This document shows, piece by piece, positions 26,206 to 34,081 of a stretch of DNA of 64,000 bases. The notes below the pieces were generated by a model. The model was not told the origin of the DNA. It was given only the letters and a program-made list of their open reading frames with translations, and searched no databases. The translations under genes and the position numbers were made by a program. Source of the DNA: Selenomonas sp. AE3005 (GTDB lineage Bacteria; Bacillota; Negativicutes; Selenomonadales; Selenomonadaceae); NCBI RefSeq assembly GCF_905233635.1, contig NZ_CAJODG010000004.1, forward strand, positions 48,955-112,954, written 5' to 3'. Numbering within the stretch: the stretch's first letter is position 1; the number at the start of each line of letters is the position of its first letter.

Positions 26206-28071
26206 TTGTCTAGGAAATATTTAGGTCGTGTTATATTTTTAGGAGTAGTGCTGATTGCCCTGCTGTTAGGAAGCTTGCCCCGGGCTTGGGCGCAGGACAC
26301 CTGGGTGGTCTATATCTACATGTGTGGTTCGGATTTGGAAACGGAAGCCAGTTGTGCGTCGGATAACTTGCAGGAACTGATGAAGGTAAAACTGCCGGAA
26401 AATGTTAAATTTGTCGTACAGACCGGCGGGGCTAAAGAATGGCATACTGAAGGTATACCATCTAATGCCATCGGACGTTTTGTGTATGATAATCAGGGTT
26501 GGCATCGCGTGGAAAAACTGCCGGATGCTAACATGGGGGAAGGATCAACTTTGGAGAGTTTCCTGCGCTTTGCCAAGGAGAAATATCCTGCAGAACACCG
26601 CATGCTGATATTCTGGGACCATGGCGGCGGCAGTCTGGATGGGGCATGTTATGATGAAAAGTATAAAAAAAATCTGTCGTTGGGAGAAATGAAGAACGCT
26701 TTGGCGGCTGTAGAGAATAATGACAGCAGCAAGCCGTCCTTTGATATTGTCTGCTTTGATACCTGTTTGATGTCATCGCTGGAAACAGCGAATGTTTTTT
26801 ATGGGTTCACTAAATATATGATAGCCTCGCAGGAGTTTATGCCAGGTACAGGTACAGATTATGCTTACTGGGGTGAGGCAATTGCCCATAATCCGTCTAT
26901 GGATGCGCTGACATTAGGCAAGATAATCTGTGATTCATACATGAAACGCTGTGATAAATTTGAGGTTGGTGACCAAGCCACACTATCTGTGCTGGATATG
27001 AGCAAATTGCCGGCTTTGAATACGGCTTATGAGCGTATGGGGCAGGAGGCTTTGCAGCAGGCTGAAAGCTCGCCTATGTATTTCTTTGCCGGTTTTAACC
27101 GTATGGCCAACAGTGTGGAATCTTATGGTTCGAACAATGATGCTGAGGGAGCCTGGTCGAATATGGTGGACTTGGGCTCTTTGGCAAATAATATGACAGA
27201 ACTGCCCGCGGCAGCAGAAGTGTCCAAAGCTGTTGATAACATGGTAAGCTATCATGTGGCTGGCCCCTACCGTAAGTATGGCAAAGGCCTGTCCTGCTAT
27301 TACAACCTGGACGGGATGAAGGAAACGGTAGATGTATATACCAGCCTGCCACTGGTTAGTAAAAGTTTTTCGCAGCTTTACAACAAGATGGTGACTACGG
27401 ACAGCAATGGTAAACCATTGTATGCTTTTGACCTTAGCAAAGTGGCCGATGTGCCTATAACCTGGGATGCAGATAATATCGCGACCGTCCAGCTTACGCC
27501 AACTGACGCTAATGCTATTAGTTCGGTGAGCTGCTATGTGGTGCAAATTCGTCCTGATGGCAAAGTCTTCAATCTGGGTAATGAGTCCAAGGTTGATGCT
27601 GATTGGGAAAATGGTGTGTTTAAAGATGGTTTTGATGGCCAGTGGCCGAGCTTGAATGGCCATGTCATTTATATGGCTATGGAAGAAAACCATAGTGATT
27701 ACAATAAGTATTACTCCCTTATCCTCATAAACGGAGAAAAATATTCGCTGAGTTCGGCTTATAATTTCGCTGAGGGCAAGTTTAATATTCTGGGGGCTCA
27801 TAGGATTACCAAGGATGGTTATCTGGACAGAACTATACTTCATCTGAAAAAAGGTGATAAAATCACGCCGCTATTCCTTGACGCCGATGGCAACTCCGTT
27901 AAGGGGGAAGAATTTACCCTGACGGCTGAGCCTCAGCTGGCAGATGCAGTGCTGCCGGACGGTCGGTATGAGTATTACTTTAACTTCTCGGCACCGCAGA
28001 GTGAAGATGTTCTGTCTAAGCCTGTGACCTTTATCGTAAATGCTGGTCAGATACAGGTGGAAAAATCTTGA
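26206..28071 (+). CDS. Secreted clostripain-family (C11) cysteine protease, copy 2
   Basis: This 621-residue protein is a close paralogue of the one at 22620-24488, alignable end to end with one residue difference in length. It has a signal peptide (IFLGVVLIALLLGSLPRAWA), catalytic His in LIFWDHGGGSLDG and Cys in VCFDTCLMSSLETANVF, both intact. The nucleotide sequence is more AT-rich at third positions than copy 1, but several blocks are identical, including the last 20-odd bases. TTG 26206 with GGAGGTGG is the probable start; ATG 26191 is in frame. The metK promoter overlaps its stop codon. Confidence 0.85.
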   Translation: MSRKYLGRVIFLGVVLIALLLGSLPRAWAQDTWVVYIYMCGSDLETEASCASDNLQELMKVKLPENVKFVVQTGGAKEWHTEGIPSNAIGRFVYDNQGWHRVEKLPDANMGEGSTLESFLRFAKEKYPAEHRMLIFWDHGGGSLDGACYDEKYKKNLSLGEMKNALAAVENNDSSKPSFDIVCFDTCLMSSLETANVFYGFTKYMIASQEFMPGTGTDYAYWGEAIAHNPSMDALTLGKIICDSYMKRCDKFEVGDQATLSVLDMSKLPALNTAYERMGQEALQQAESSPMYFFAGFNRMANSVESYGSNNDAEGAWSNMVDLGSLANNMTELPAAAEVSKAVDNMVSYHVAGPYRKYGKGLSCYYNLDGMKETVDVYTSLPLVSKSFSQLYNKMVTTDSNGKPLYAFDLSKVADVPITWDADNIATVQLTPTDANAISSVSCYVVQIRPDGKVFNLGNESKVDADWENGVFKDGFDGQWPSLNGHVIYMAMEENHSDYNKYYSLILINGEKYSLSSAYNFAEGKFNILGAHRITKDGYLDRTILHLKKGDKITPLFLDADGNSVKGEEFTLTAEPQLADAVLPDGRYEYYFNFSAPQSEDVLSKPVTFIVNAGQIQVEKS

Positions 28072-28096
28072 CAGTTATATCATGGTAATGTATAAT
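28068..28096 (+). promoter_or_regulatory. Consensus promoter of metK riboswitch transcript
   Basis: TTGACA (28068-28073), exactly 17 bases, TATAAT (28091-28096). The TGA of the -35 box is the stop codon of the upstream protease gene. Confidence 0.88.
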
Positions 28097-28120
28097 TATT
28101 CTATTGAATAGCTGAATATG

Positions 28121-28262
28121 AACTCATCCAGAGCAGTGGAGGGACCGGCCCAATGAAACTGCGGCAACCATCGCGAGTGCGGAACGGTGCCAATTCCTAT
28201 AGGCAAGACCTAGAAGATGAGAGTGAAGGTAAAGAACTCTCAGACGAGAGTTCTTTTCTTTT
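28121..28262 (+). promoter_or_regulatory. SAM-I (S-box) riboswitch with terminator
   Basis: The aptamer runs about 28121-28224: CTCATC (28123-28128) closes P1 with GATGAG (28216-28221), and the conserved CAGAGCAGTGGAGGGACC and ACTGCGGCAACC blocks lie between. The expression platform is a terminator, AAGAACTCTC (28232-28241) with GAGAGTTCTT (28246-28255) plus a T-rich tail. SAM binding would favour termination, lowering metK expression when SAM is plentiful. Confidence 0.95.
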
Positions 28263-28325
28263 TCTGGACGGATAATGGAGACATTTCAGCAGAAATTTTT
28301 AGTTCCAGTTTAAGGAGGCAAAAAA

Positions 28326-29516
28326 ATGAGCAAGAAACGTATGCTGTTTACTTCTGAATCAGTAACGGAAGGTCATCCCGATAAAATGGCTGACCAGATT
28401 TCCGACAGTATTCTGGACGCGATTATCGCCAAAGACCCCCAGAGCCGTGTGGCGTGTGAAACACTGGTGACCACCGGTCAGGTGCATGTAGTCGGCGAAA
28501 TTTCTACCAGCTGCTATGTGGATATTCCCAAGATTATCCGCAGCACCGTTGAGGAAATCGGCTATACCGATGCAGCTTATGGTTTTGACTACAAGACCTG
28601 CGGTATTCTGGTATCCCTTGACGAACAGTCCCCGGATATCGCGCAGGGCGTTAATAAGGCGCTCGAAGCCCGTGAAGGCAAATTGGATGAAGCCGATGCC
28701 GTTGGTGCCGGTGACCAGGGCATGATGTTTGGTTATGCCACCAATGAGACGCCGGAATTCATGCCGCTGCCCATCGCTCTGGCACAGCGTCTGGCACGCC
28801 GCCTGACCGAAGTCCGCAAGAACGGCACGCTGCCGTACCTGCGCCCGGACGGCAAGACTCAGGTAACGGTAGCTTATGAAGACGGCAAGCCGGTGGCTGT
28901 GGAAACCATCGTTATTTCCACCCAGCATGACGAAGATGTTACTTTGGAACAGATTCGCAAAGACCTTATCGAACACGTCATTAAACCGATTGTTCCGGCA
29001 GAACTCATGCAGAGTGATACGCGCATTTTCGTCAATCCCACGGGCAAATTCGTTATCGGCGGCCCGCAGGGCGACTCGGGGCTTACGGGCCGCAAGATCA
29101 TCGTTGATACTTACGGCGGCTGGGCTCGTCATGGCGGCGGCGCCTTCTCCGGCAAAGACCCCACGAAGGTTGACCGCAGTGCGGCTTATGCTGCCCGTTA
29201 CGTAGCGAAGAATATTGTTGCTGCCGGTCTGGCAGATAAATGTGAAATCGAATTGGCATACGCTATTGGTGTAGCTTACCCGGTTTCCGTAATGGTTGAT
29301 ACTTTCGGCACGAACAAGGTGGACGAAGAAAAGATTGAAGAACTGGTGGCTAAGCATTTTGACCTGCGTCCGGCAGGCATCATCAAGATGCTTGACCTGC
29401 GCCGTCCGATTTATAAGCAGACGGCTGCTTATGGTCATTTTGGCCGTACGGATGTGGACCTGCCATGGGAACACACGGACAAGGCAGCGGCTCTCAAACA
29501 GGATGCTGGCTTGTAA
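28326..29516 (+). CDS. metK: S-adenosylmethionine synthetase
   Basis: This 396-residue enzyme makes SAM from methionine and [23 protein letters not shown] (ATP-binding His), [12 protein letters not shown] (the GAGDQG loop) and [20 protein letters not shown] (phosphate loop) are intact. AAGGAGG precedes the ATG. It is controlled by the SAM-I riboswitch upstream and followed by its own terminator, so it is a single-gene unit. Confidence 0.98.
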   Translation: MSKKRMLFTSESVTEGHPDKMADQISDSILDAIIAKDPQSRVACETLVTTGQVHVVGEISTSCYVDIPKIIRSTVEEIGYTDAAYGFDYKTCGILVSLDEQSPDIAQGVNKALEAREGKLDEADAVGAGDQGMMFGYATNETPEFMPLPIALAQRLARRLTEVRKNGTLPYLRPDGKTQVTVAYEDGKPVAVETIVISTQHDEDVTLEQIRKDLIEHVIKPIVPAELMQSDTRIFVNPTGKFVIGGPQGDSGLTGRKIIVDTYGGWARHGGGAFSGKDPTKVDRSAAYAARYVAKNIVAAGLADKCEIELAYAIGVAYPVSVMVDTFGTNKVDEEKIEELVAKHFDLRPAGIIKMLDLRRPIYKQTAAYGHFGRTDVDLPWEHTDKAAALKQDAGL

Positions 29517-29539
29517 GCAATATCATATTGTGAGAATGA

Positions 29540-29566
29540 GAGCGCCCTTGCGGCGCTCTTTTTTGT
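29540..29566 (+). terminator. Terminator after metK
   Basis: Stem GAGCGCC (29540-29546) with GGCGCTC (29552-29558), then a T-run. Confidence 0.88.
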
Positions 29567-29640
29567 TTAAATTTTAGGTGTGTGAATAGAGGATATCAGC
29601 GACTTATGTCTAATCTATTATAAGTGAAAAGGAGATTACC

Positions 29641-30036
29641 TTGGGAAAGGAGCTGATATTTGTGTTAGTTTGGATTGAACGTTTGGGCAGGGTTGGTGAA
29701 GATGACTTATTTGGTTTTGGATTGCAGCCGGACGAGGTAACGGGAGAAATCTTATTGGACCCGTTTGGCAGGGCTACCCTGCATAAAAAAAATTCAGCGA
29801 TGACTGAAAGCCAGACTTTAGTGGTAGTGACCAGACTCGACGAGTGGATTCGTGAGCTGGGCTACTGCCAGCTGTCCTGCATTTCCACACCGCAATATCT
29901 GCAAGAAGAAGAGGCAAAGTCAAAGAAATGGCGGCCAAGGGAATTGGATTTGTGGCCGTTAAATCTGCCCAACTATAAGCGGCGGCATATACCTGTTGCT
30001 GAGGAGGAATGGGGAACAGCCCTGGACTTGGGCTGA
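29641..30036 (+). CDS. Unknown 131-residue protein
   Basis: I do not recognise this protein. It is soluble, with no signal or membrane segment, and has a central GFGLQPDEVTGEILLDPFGR stretch and a Trp- and Pro-rich C-terminus (KKWRPRELDLWPLNLP). The TTG start has AAAAGGAG six bases ahead; GTG 29662 with AAAGGAG nine bases ahead is a second good candidate and would remove seven residues. It is a lone gene between metK and hisF, followed by a terminator. Confidence 0.6.
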   Translation: MGKELIFVLVWIERLGRVGEDDLFGFGLQPDEVTGEILLDPFGRATLHKKNSAMTESQTLVVVTRLDEWIRELGYCQLSCISTPQYLQEEEAKSKKWRPRELDLWPLNLPNYKRRHIPVAEEEWGTALDLG

Positions 30037-30046
30037 AAGACTGGTA

Positions 30047-30120
30047 TGACTGGTCAGAAATAAGTTATGCTGAGCAAAGAGTAAGTTAGTAATGACCGGT
30101 CAATAAATTTTGACTGGTCA
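30047..30120. repeat. Three TGACYGGTCA palindromic boxes
   Basis: TGACTGGTCA (30047-30056), TGACCGGTCA (30093-30102) and TGACTGGTCA (30111-30120). The middle copy is a perfect 10-bp palindrome. The last two also form the arms of a terminator. They precede hisF and might be operator sites. Confidence 0.55.
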
Positions 30121-30126
30121 TTTTTG
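30091..30126 (+). terminator. Terminator before hisF
   Basis: AATGACCGGTCAA (30091-30103) pairs with TTGACTGGTCATT (30110-30122, one mismatch or G-T), followed by TTTTT. Confidence 0.72.
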
Positions 30127-30212
30127 AATCTTGGGTATAACTTGTAAACTTGGCCTAAATATTATAAAATAGGGTAGTGACTTTGTAACTTTTAGAAGAG
30201 GATATGAACTGT

Positions 30213-30983
30213 ATGAGCACATCTACCTATACCAAGCGTATTATTCCCTGTTTGGATGTCAAAGACGGCCGGGTAGTGAAAGGCACTAATTTTGTCGGTC
30301 TGCGCGACGCCGGCGACCCGGTGGAGCTGGCTGCCCGTTATGATAAGGAACGGGCCGACGAGCTGGTGTTTTTGGACATTACGGCCTCTAATGAAAAGCG
30401 TGATACCATTGTGCAGGTAGCCCGGGATTGTGCCTCACAGGTATTTATTCCGTTTACCGTGGGCGGCGGCATACGCACGCTGGAAGATATGAGCCGTATG
30501 CTGAAGGCTGGTGCGGACAAGGTTTCCGTAAATACGGCGGCCATCAAAAATCCGGAGCTTATTCGCGAAGGTGCGGCCAAGTTTGGCCGTCAGTGCATTG
30601 TGCTGGCCGTCGATGCCCGGCGCAGTGGGGAGAATAAATGGGAAGTTTACATAAACGGCGGCCGCAAGCCCACAGGCCTTGATTGTCTGGCATGGATTAA
30701 GCAGGCGGTGGAGCTTGGCGCAGGGGAAATCCTGCTCACCAGCATGGATGCTGACGGCACGAAGGACGGCTATGATATCGCGCTTACCAGAGCGGTGTCT
30801 GAGGCTGTAAATGTGCCGGTTATTGCGTCTGGCGGTGCCGGTAAGCTGGAACATTTTTATGATGTACTGACAGAAGGCAAGGCTGATGCTGTACTGGCGG
30901 CCTCGGTTTTCCATTACGGGGAATTTACAGTGCGGCAGGTCAAGGAATATTTAAAATCACGAGGCGTGGAGGTAAGATTATAA
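30213..30983 (+). CDS. hisF: Imidazole glycerol phosphate synthase, cyclase subunit
   Basis: This 256-residue TIM-barrel enzyme closes the imidazole ring in histidine synthesis. [15 protein letters not shown] carries the first catalytic Asp and IVLAVDARR the second; [12 protein letters not shown] and [11 protein letters not shown] bind phosphate. ATG 30213 is preferred because the AGAGGA site abuts the in-frame ATG at 30204. The stop shares one base with the hisIE start. The other his genes are not in the window, so the pathway is split. Confidence 0.95.
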   Translation: MSTSTYTKRIIPCLDVKDGRVVKGTNFVGLRDAGDPVELAARYDKERADELVFLDITASNEKRDTIVQVARDCASQVFIPFTVGGGIRTLEDMSRMLKAGADKVSVNTAAIKNPELIREGAAKFGRQCIVLAVDARRSGENKWEVYINGGRKPTGLDCLAWIKQAVELGAGEILLTSMDADGTKDGYDIALTRAVSEAVNVPVIASGGAGKLEHFYDVLTEGKADAVLAASVFHYGEFTVRQVKEYLKSRGVEVRL

Positions 30984-31693
30984 TGAGCAAAGACATTGAT
31001 ATTTCCATGATTAAATTTGATGAGCAGGGTCTGGTGCCGGCAGTGGTGCAGGAGGAAAACGGCCAGGTGCTGATGCTGGCTTATATGAATGCTGAATCCC
31101 TGCAAAAGACCATCGAAACCGGCTATACGTGGTATTACAGCCGCAGCCGGCAGAAACTTTGGAATAAAGGCGAAGAATCCGGCAACAAGCAAAAGGTCAG
31201 GGAGATTTCCTATGACTGCGATGGTGATACCCTGCTCGTGAAGGTTCATCAGACCGGCGTGGCCTGCCATACAGGTACGTATACCTGTTTCAGCGGCCGC
31301 AAGCTCGTGGAAGAAAAGGAAAAGGGCCTGGTAGTCGTAGAACCGGAGCAGGAAACTTCTCTGGCTACGGTGCTGAATGACCTCTATAACGTCATTCAGG
31401 AGCGCAAACTGAATCCTGTGGAAGGTTCTTATACCAATTACCTGTTTGAGAAGGGACAGGACAAGATACTGAAAAAGGTAGGGGAAGAGGCCGTGGAAAC
31501 GGTTATCGCCTCCAAGAACAACAAGAGCGAGGAAGTGCTGTATGAGATGGGCGACCTTTGGTACCATTGCCTGGTGCTGCTGGCCTATCATAAACTGACA
31601 CCTGACCAGCTCCTTGACGAGCTGATGAGCCGCCGCAAGGGTGGTTCCTACCACAAGTTCACCGGTAAAACCGGCGTGCGTCCGGAGATGTAA
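30983..31693 (+). CDS. hisIE: Phosphoribosyl-AMP cyclohydrolase / phosphoribosyl-ATP pyrophosphatase
   Basis: This 236-residue bifunctional enzyme catalyses two histidine steps. The HisI part (to about residue 115) has [35 protein letters not shown] and the zinc Cys in [10 protein letters not shown]. The HisE part begins [20 protein letters not shown] and includes [15 protein letters not shown]. It is translationally coupled to hisF (TAATG). Confidence 0.96.
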   Translation: MSKDIDISMIKFDEQGLVPAVVQEENGQVLMLAYMNAESLQKTIETGYTWYYSRSRQKLWNKGEESGNKQKVREISYDCDGDTLLVKVHQTGVACHTGTYTCFSGRKLVEEKEKGLVVVEPEQETSLATVLNDLYNVIQERKLNPVEGSYTNYLFEKGQDKILKKVGEEAVETVIASKNNKSEEVLYEMGDLWYHCLVLLAYHKLTPDQLLDELMSRRKGGSYHKFTGKTGVRPEM

Positions 31694-31714
31694 AACAGCA
31701 TAGAAATATAATGA

Positions 31715-31745
31715 CAGCTGGCCTTTTGACAGGTCAGCTGCTTTT
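31715..31745 (+). terminator. Terminator after hisIE
   Basis: CAGCTGGCC (31715-31723) pairs with GGTCAGCTG (31732-31740), one G-T pair, then CTTTTG. Confidence 0.65.
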
Positions 31746-31763
31746 GTATTGACACAATTTCGT

Positions 31764-31792
31764 TTGCAATTTATGCAGGACAATGATAAAAT
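31764..31792 (+). promoter_or_regulatory. Promoter for rnjA
   Basis: TTGCAA (31764-31769), 17 bases, TAAAAT (31787-31792). A TTGACA at 31749 lacks a good -10 at the right distance. The leader is about 87 bases; RNase J genes often have long leaders. Confidence 0.5.
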
Positions 31793-31885
31793 AACAAGGA
31801 ATGAATTGTTCGGACTTTAATTGCGCAGACGCAATGAAATAAATATTAAAGCAAGTTAACAACTGAATTATGGAGGTGTAATTTT

Positions 31886-33547
31886 TTGTCTAAAGCACAA
31901 AAACTACAGATTATTCCCTTGGGCGGACTGGGGGAAATCGGCAAGAACATGACGGTCGTCCGTGTAGAGGATGAAATCCTGGTGATTGATTCCGGGCTCA
32001 TGTTCCCCGAAGAAGATATGCTGGGCGTGGATTTGGTAATCCCCGATATCAGCTATCTTTTGGAGAATCGCGATATGATTAAGGCGATTGTCCTGACCCA
32101 TGGTCATGAAGACCATATCGGTGCCCTGCCTTATGTTCTTAAGCAGCTCAACGTGCCCGTGTACGGTACGCGCCTGACGCTGGGCATCTTGGAAGGCCGT
32201 CTCAAGGAAAATGGTGTGGATTCCAGCAATCTGCATTCGGTTATGCAGGGGGACATCATAAATGTCGGCTGTTTCAGTGTGGGCTTTATCCGCGTAAACC
32301 ATTCCATTCCTGACGCCGTTGGGCTGTCCATTAAAACGCCGGTGGGCATGATTGTCCATACCGGTGACTTTAAGCTGGATTATACGCCCATTGATGGCAA
32401 GATGACGGACTTCCGCCGGTTTTCGGAACTGGGGAACAAAGGTGTTCTGCTGATGATGGCCGATTCCACCAATGCTGAACGTGAAGGCCATACCATGAGC
32501 GAAAGCACGGTCGGTGCGGCCTTTGACAAGGCGTTTCACGGTGCCCGCAGCCGCATAATCGTAGCGACGTTCTCATCCAACGTACACCGCATTCAGCAGG
32601 TCATTGATACTGCTGTGCGTTACAAGCGTAAAGTGGCTGTTTTGGGCCGCAGCATGGTAAATGTAGTGACTATTTCCCTGGAGCTTGGTTATATCAATGC
32701 CCCCGAGGGAACTATTATTGATATCGATGAAATCAATAACTATCGTCCTGAACAAATCGTTATTGTCACTACCGGCAGCCAGGGTGAACCGATGTCAGCC
32801 CTGACGCGTATGGCCATGTCTGACCATCGCAAGGTCACTATCGTGCCAAATGATACGGTTATCATTTCCGCAACGCCGATTCCCGGCAACGAAAAGATGG
32901 TATCCAAGACTATCGATAATCTCATGCGCCTGGGAGCTAATGTCGTGTATGGACGCGACAAGGGTGTGCATGTTTCCGGTCATGCCAGCCGTGAGGAATT
33001 GAAACTCATGCACAATCTGGTACGGCCGAAGTTCTTTATTCCTGTACATGGTGAATATCATCATCTCGTACAGCATGCCAAACTGGCGCAGGAATTGGGT
33101 ATGGCCAAAGACCATATCTTCCTGGGCGAAAATGGTTATGTCTTTGAATTTACCAGAGATAAGGGGCAGGTAGCCGGCAAGGTTCCTGCTGGTATGGTTA
33201 TGGTTGACGGCCTGGGCGTCGGTGATGTTGGCAATATCGTCCTGCGTGACCGTCGTCAGCTGTCACAGGATGGCATTCTCATCATCGTGGTGACCATGGA
33301 CAGAGCGTCCAATACCGTAGTGGCAGGTCCGGATATCGTATCCCGTGGCTTTGTCTACGTGCGTGAGTCCGAGGCGCTGATGGATGAGGCCAAGGCCCGT
33401 GTTGAACAGGCTTTGGACCGCTGTGAGGCCGAAGGTGTCAAGGAATGGGCGGCTATTAAAGCCAACGTTCGCGACGCTTTGGGGCGTTATCTCTTTGAAA
33501 AGACCCGCCGCCGTCCGATGATTCTGCCCATTATTCAAGAGATTTGA
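31886..33547 (+). CDS. rnjA: Ribonuclease J
   Basis: This 553-residue metallo-beta-lactamase/beta-CASP ribonuclease has both endonuclease and 5'-3' exonuclease activity in mRNA decay. The zinc motif is VLTHGHEDHIGALPYVL, with HTGDFKLD and DSTNAEREGHTMSES following, and the beta-CASP HVSGHASREEL and HGEYHHL blocks near residues 355-395. The TTG start has GGAGGTG ahead. It is a single-gene unit with its own promoter and terminator. The single copy in the window does not exclude a second paralogue elsewhere. Confidence 0.96.
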   Translation: MSKAQKLQIIPLGGLGEIGKNMTVVRVEDEILVIDSGLMFPEEDMLGVDLVIPDISYLLENRDMIKAIVLTHGHEDHIGALPYVLKQLNVPVYGTRLTLGILEGRLKENGVDSSNLHSVMQGDIINVGCFSVGFIRVNHSIPDAVGLSIKTPVGMIVHTGDFKLDYTPIDGKMTDFRRFSELGNKGVLLMMADSTNAEREGHTMSESTVGAAFDKAFHGARSRIIVATFSSNVHRIQQVIDTAVRYKRKVAVLGRSMVNVVTISLELGYINAPEGTIIDIDEINNYRPEQIVIVTTGSQGEPMSALTRMAMSDHRKVTIVPNDTVIISATPIPGNEKMVSKTIDNLMRLGANVVYGRDKGVHVSGHASREELKLMHNLVRPKFFIPVHGEYHHLVQHAKLAQELGMAKDHIFLGENGYVFEFTRDKGQVAGKVPAGMVMVDGLGVGDVGNIVLRDRRQLSQDGILIIVVTMDRASNTVVAGPDIVSRGFVYVRESEALMDEAKARVEQALDRCEAEGVKEWAAIKANVRDALGRYLFEKTRRRPMILPIIQEI

Positions 33548-33554
33548 GTAAATG

Positions 33555-33592
33555 AAAAGCACAGTCTGTGAAAAGGCTGTGCTTTTTTGTAT
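33555..33592 (+). terminator. Terminator after rnjA
   Basis: AAAAGCACAG (33555-33564) pairs with CTGTGCTTTT (33577-33586), followed by TT and a T-rich tail. Confidence 0.85.
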
Positions 33593-33630
33593 AAATTTAC
33601 GATGAAACAAGATGAATTTCCGCTTTTGGG

Positions 33631-33659
33631 TTGACTAGCCTTTATTTATCGGCTATAAT
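33631..33659 (+). promoter_or_regulatory. Promoter for HU gene
   Basis: TTGACT (33631-33636), 17 bases, TATAAT (33654-33659), an almost perfect consensus for an abundant protein. Confidence 0.85.
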
Positions 33660-33694
33660 ACGTTTTGTTAGTACTTTGAAAGGGGATTACTACT

Positions 33695-33967
33695 ATGGCA
33701 AAAGAAGTTATTAGCAAAACTATTCTCGTGGACAAAGTTGCAGAGGCAGCTGGCGTATCCAAGAAAGATACGAAAGCCGTTATCGATGCAGTTCTCGAAA
33801 CGGTAAAGGAAAGCGTTAAGGCTGATGCGGAAATCCGCCTGATTGGCTTTGGTACTTTTAAGAAGGCACATCGCAACGCTCGTTCCGGCCGTAACCCGCA
33901 GACGGGTGAAACCATCGAGATTGCTGCTAGCGATAGCCTGGCTTTCAAATCCAGCGTTAAATACTAA
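33695..33967 (+). CDS. hup: DNA-binding protein HU
   Basis: This 90-residue histone-like protein bends and compacts DNA as a dimer. It has the full HU pattern: helical N-terminus (VDKVAEAAGVSKKDTKAVID), the IRLIGFGTFKKAHRNARSGR arm start with NPQTGE, and the C-terminal AFKSSVKY. AAGGGGA precedes the ATG. It has its own promoter and terminator. Confidence 0.97.
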   Translation: MAKEVISKTILVDKVAEAAGVSKKDTKAVIDAVLETVKESVKADAEIRLIGFGTFKKAHRNARSGRNPQTGETIEIAASDSLAFKSSVKY

Positions 33968-33978
33968 TTTGACGGCAG

Positions 33979-34012
33979 AGCCGCTCTTGTGTAAGCAAGG
34001 GTGGCTTTTTTA
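33979..34012 (+). terminator. Terminator after HU gene
   Basis: AGCCGCTCTTG (33979-33989) pairs with CAAGGGTGGCT (33996-34006) using two G-T pairs, then a T-run. Confidence 0.8.
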
Positions 34013-34081
34013 TTTATTTAGCAGGATTTATTCTGTTTTCAGAGAATAAAGAAAATAGTAAATGAAATGGAGGGACTGTCG

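Noticed and set aside
28359..29474. 371-codon minus-strand open frame opposite metK
   Set aside because: Shadow of metK; such long antisense frames are common in G+C-rich highly expressed genes.
30914..31783. 289-codon minus-strand open frame opposite hisIE
   Set aside because: Shadow of hisIE that also runs through the terminator.
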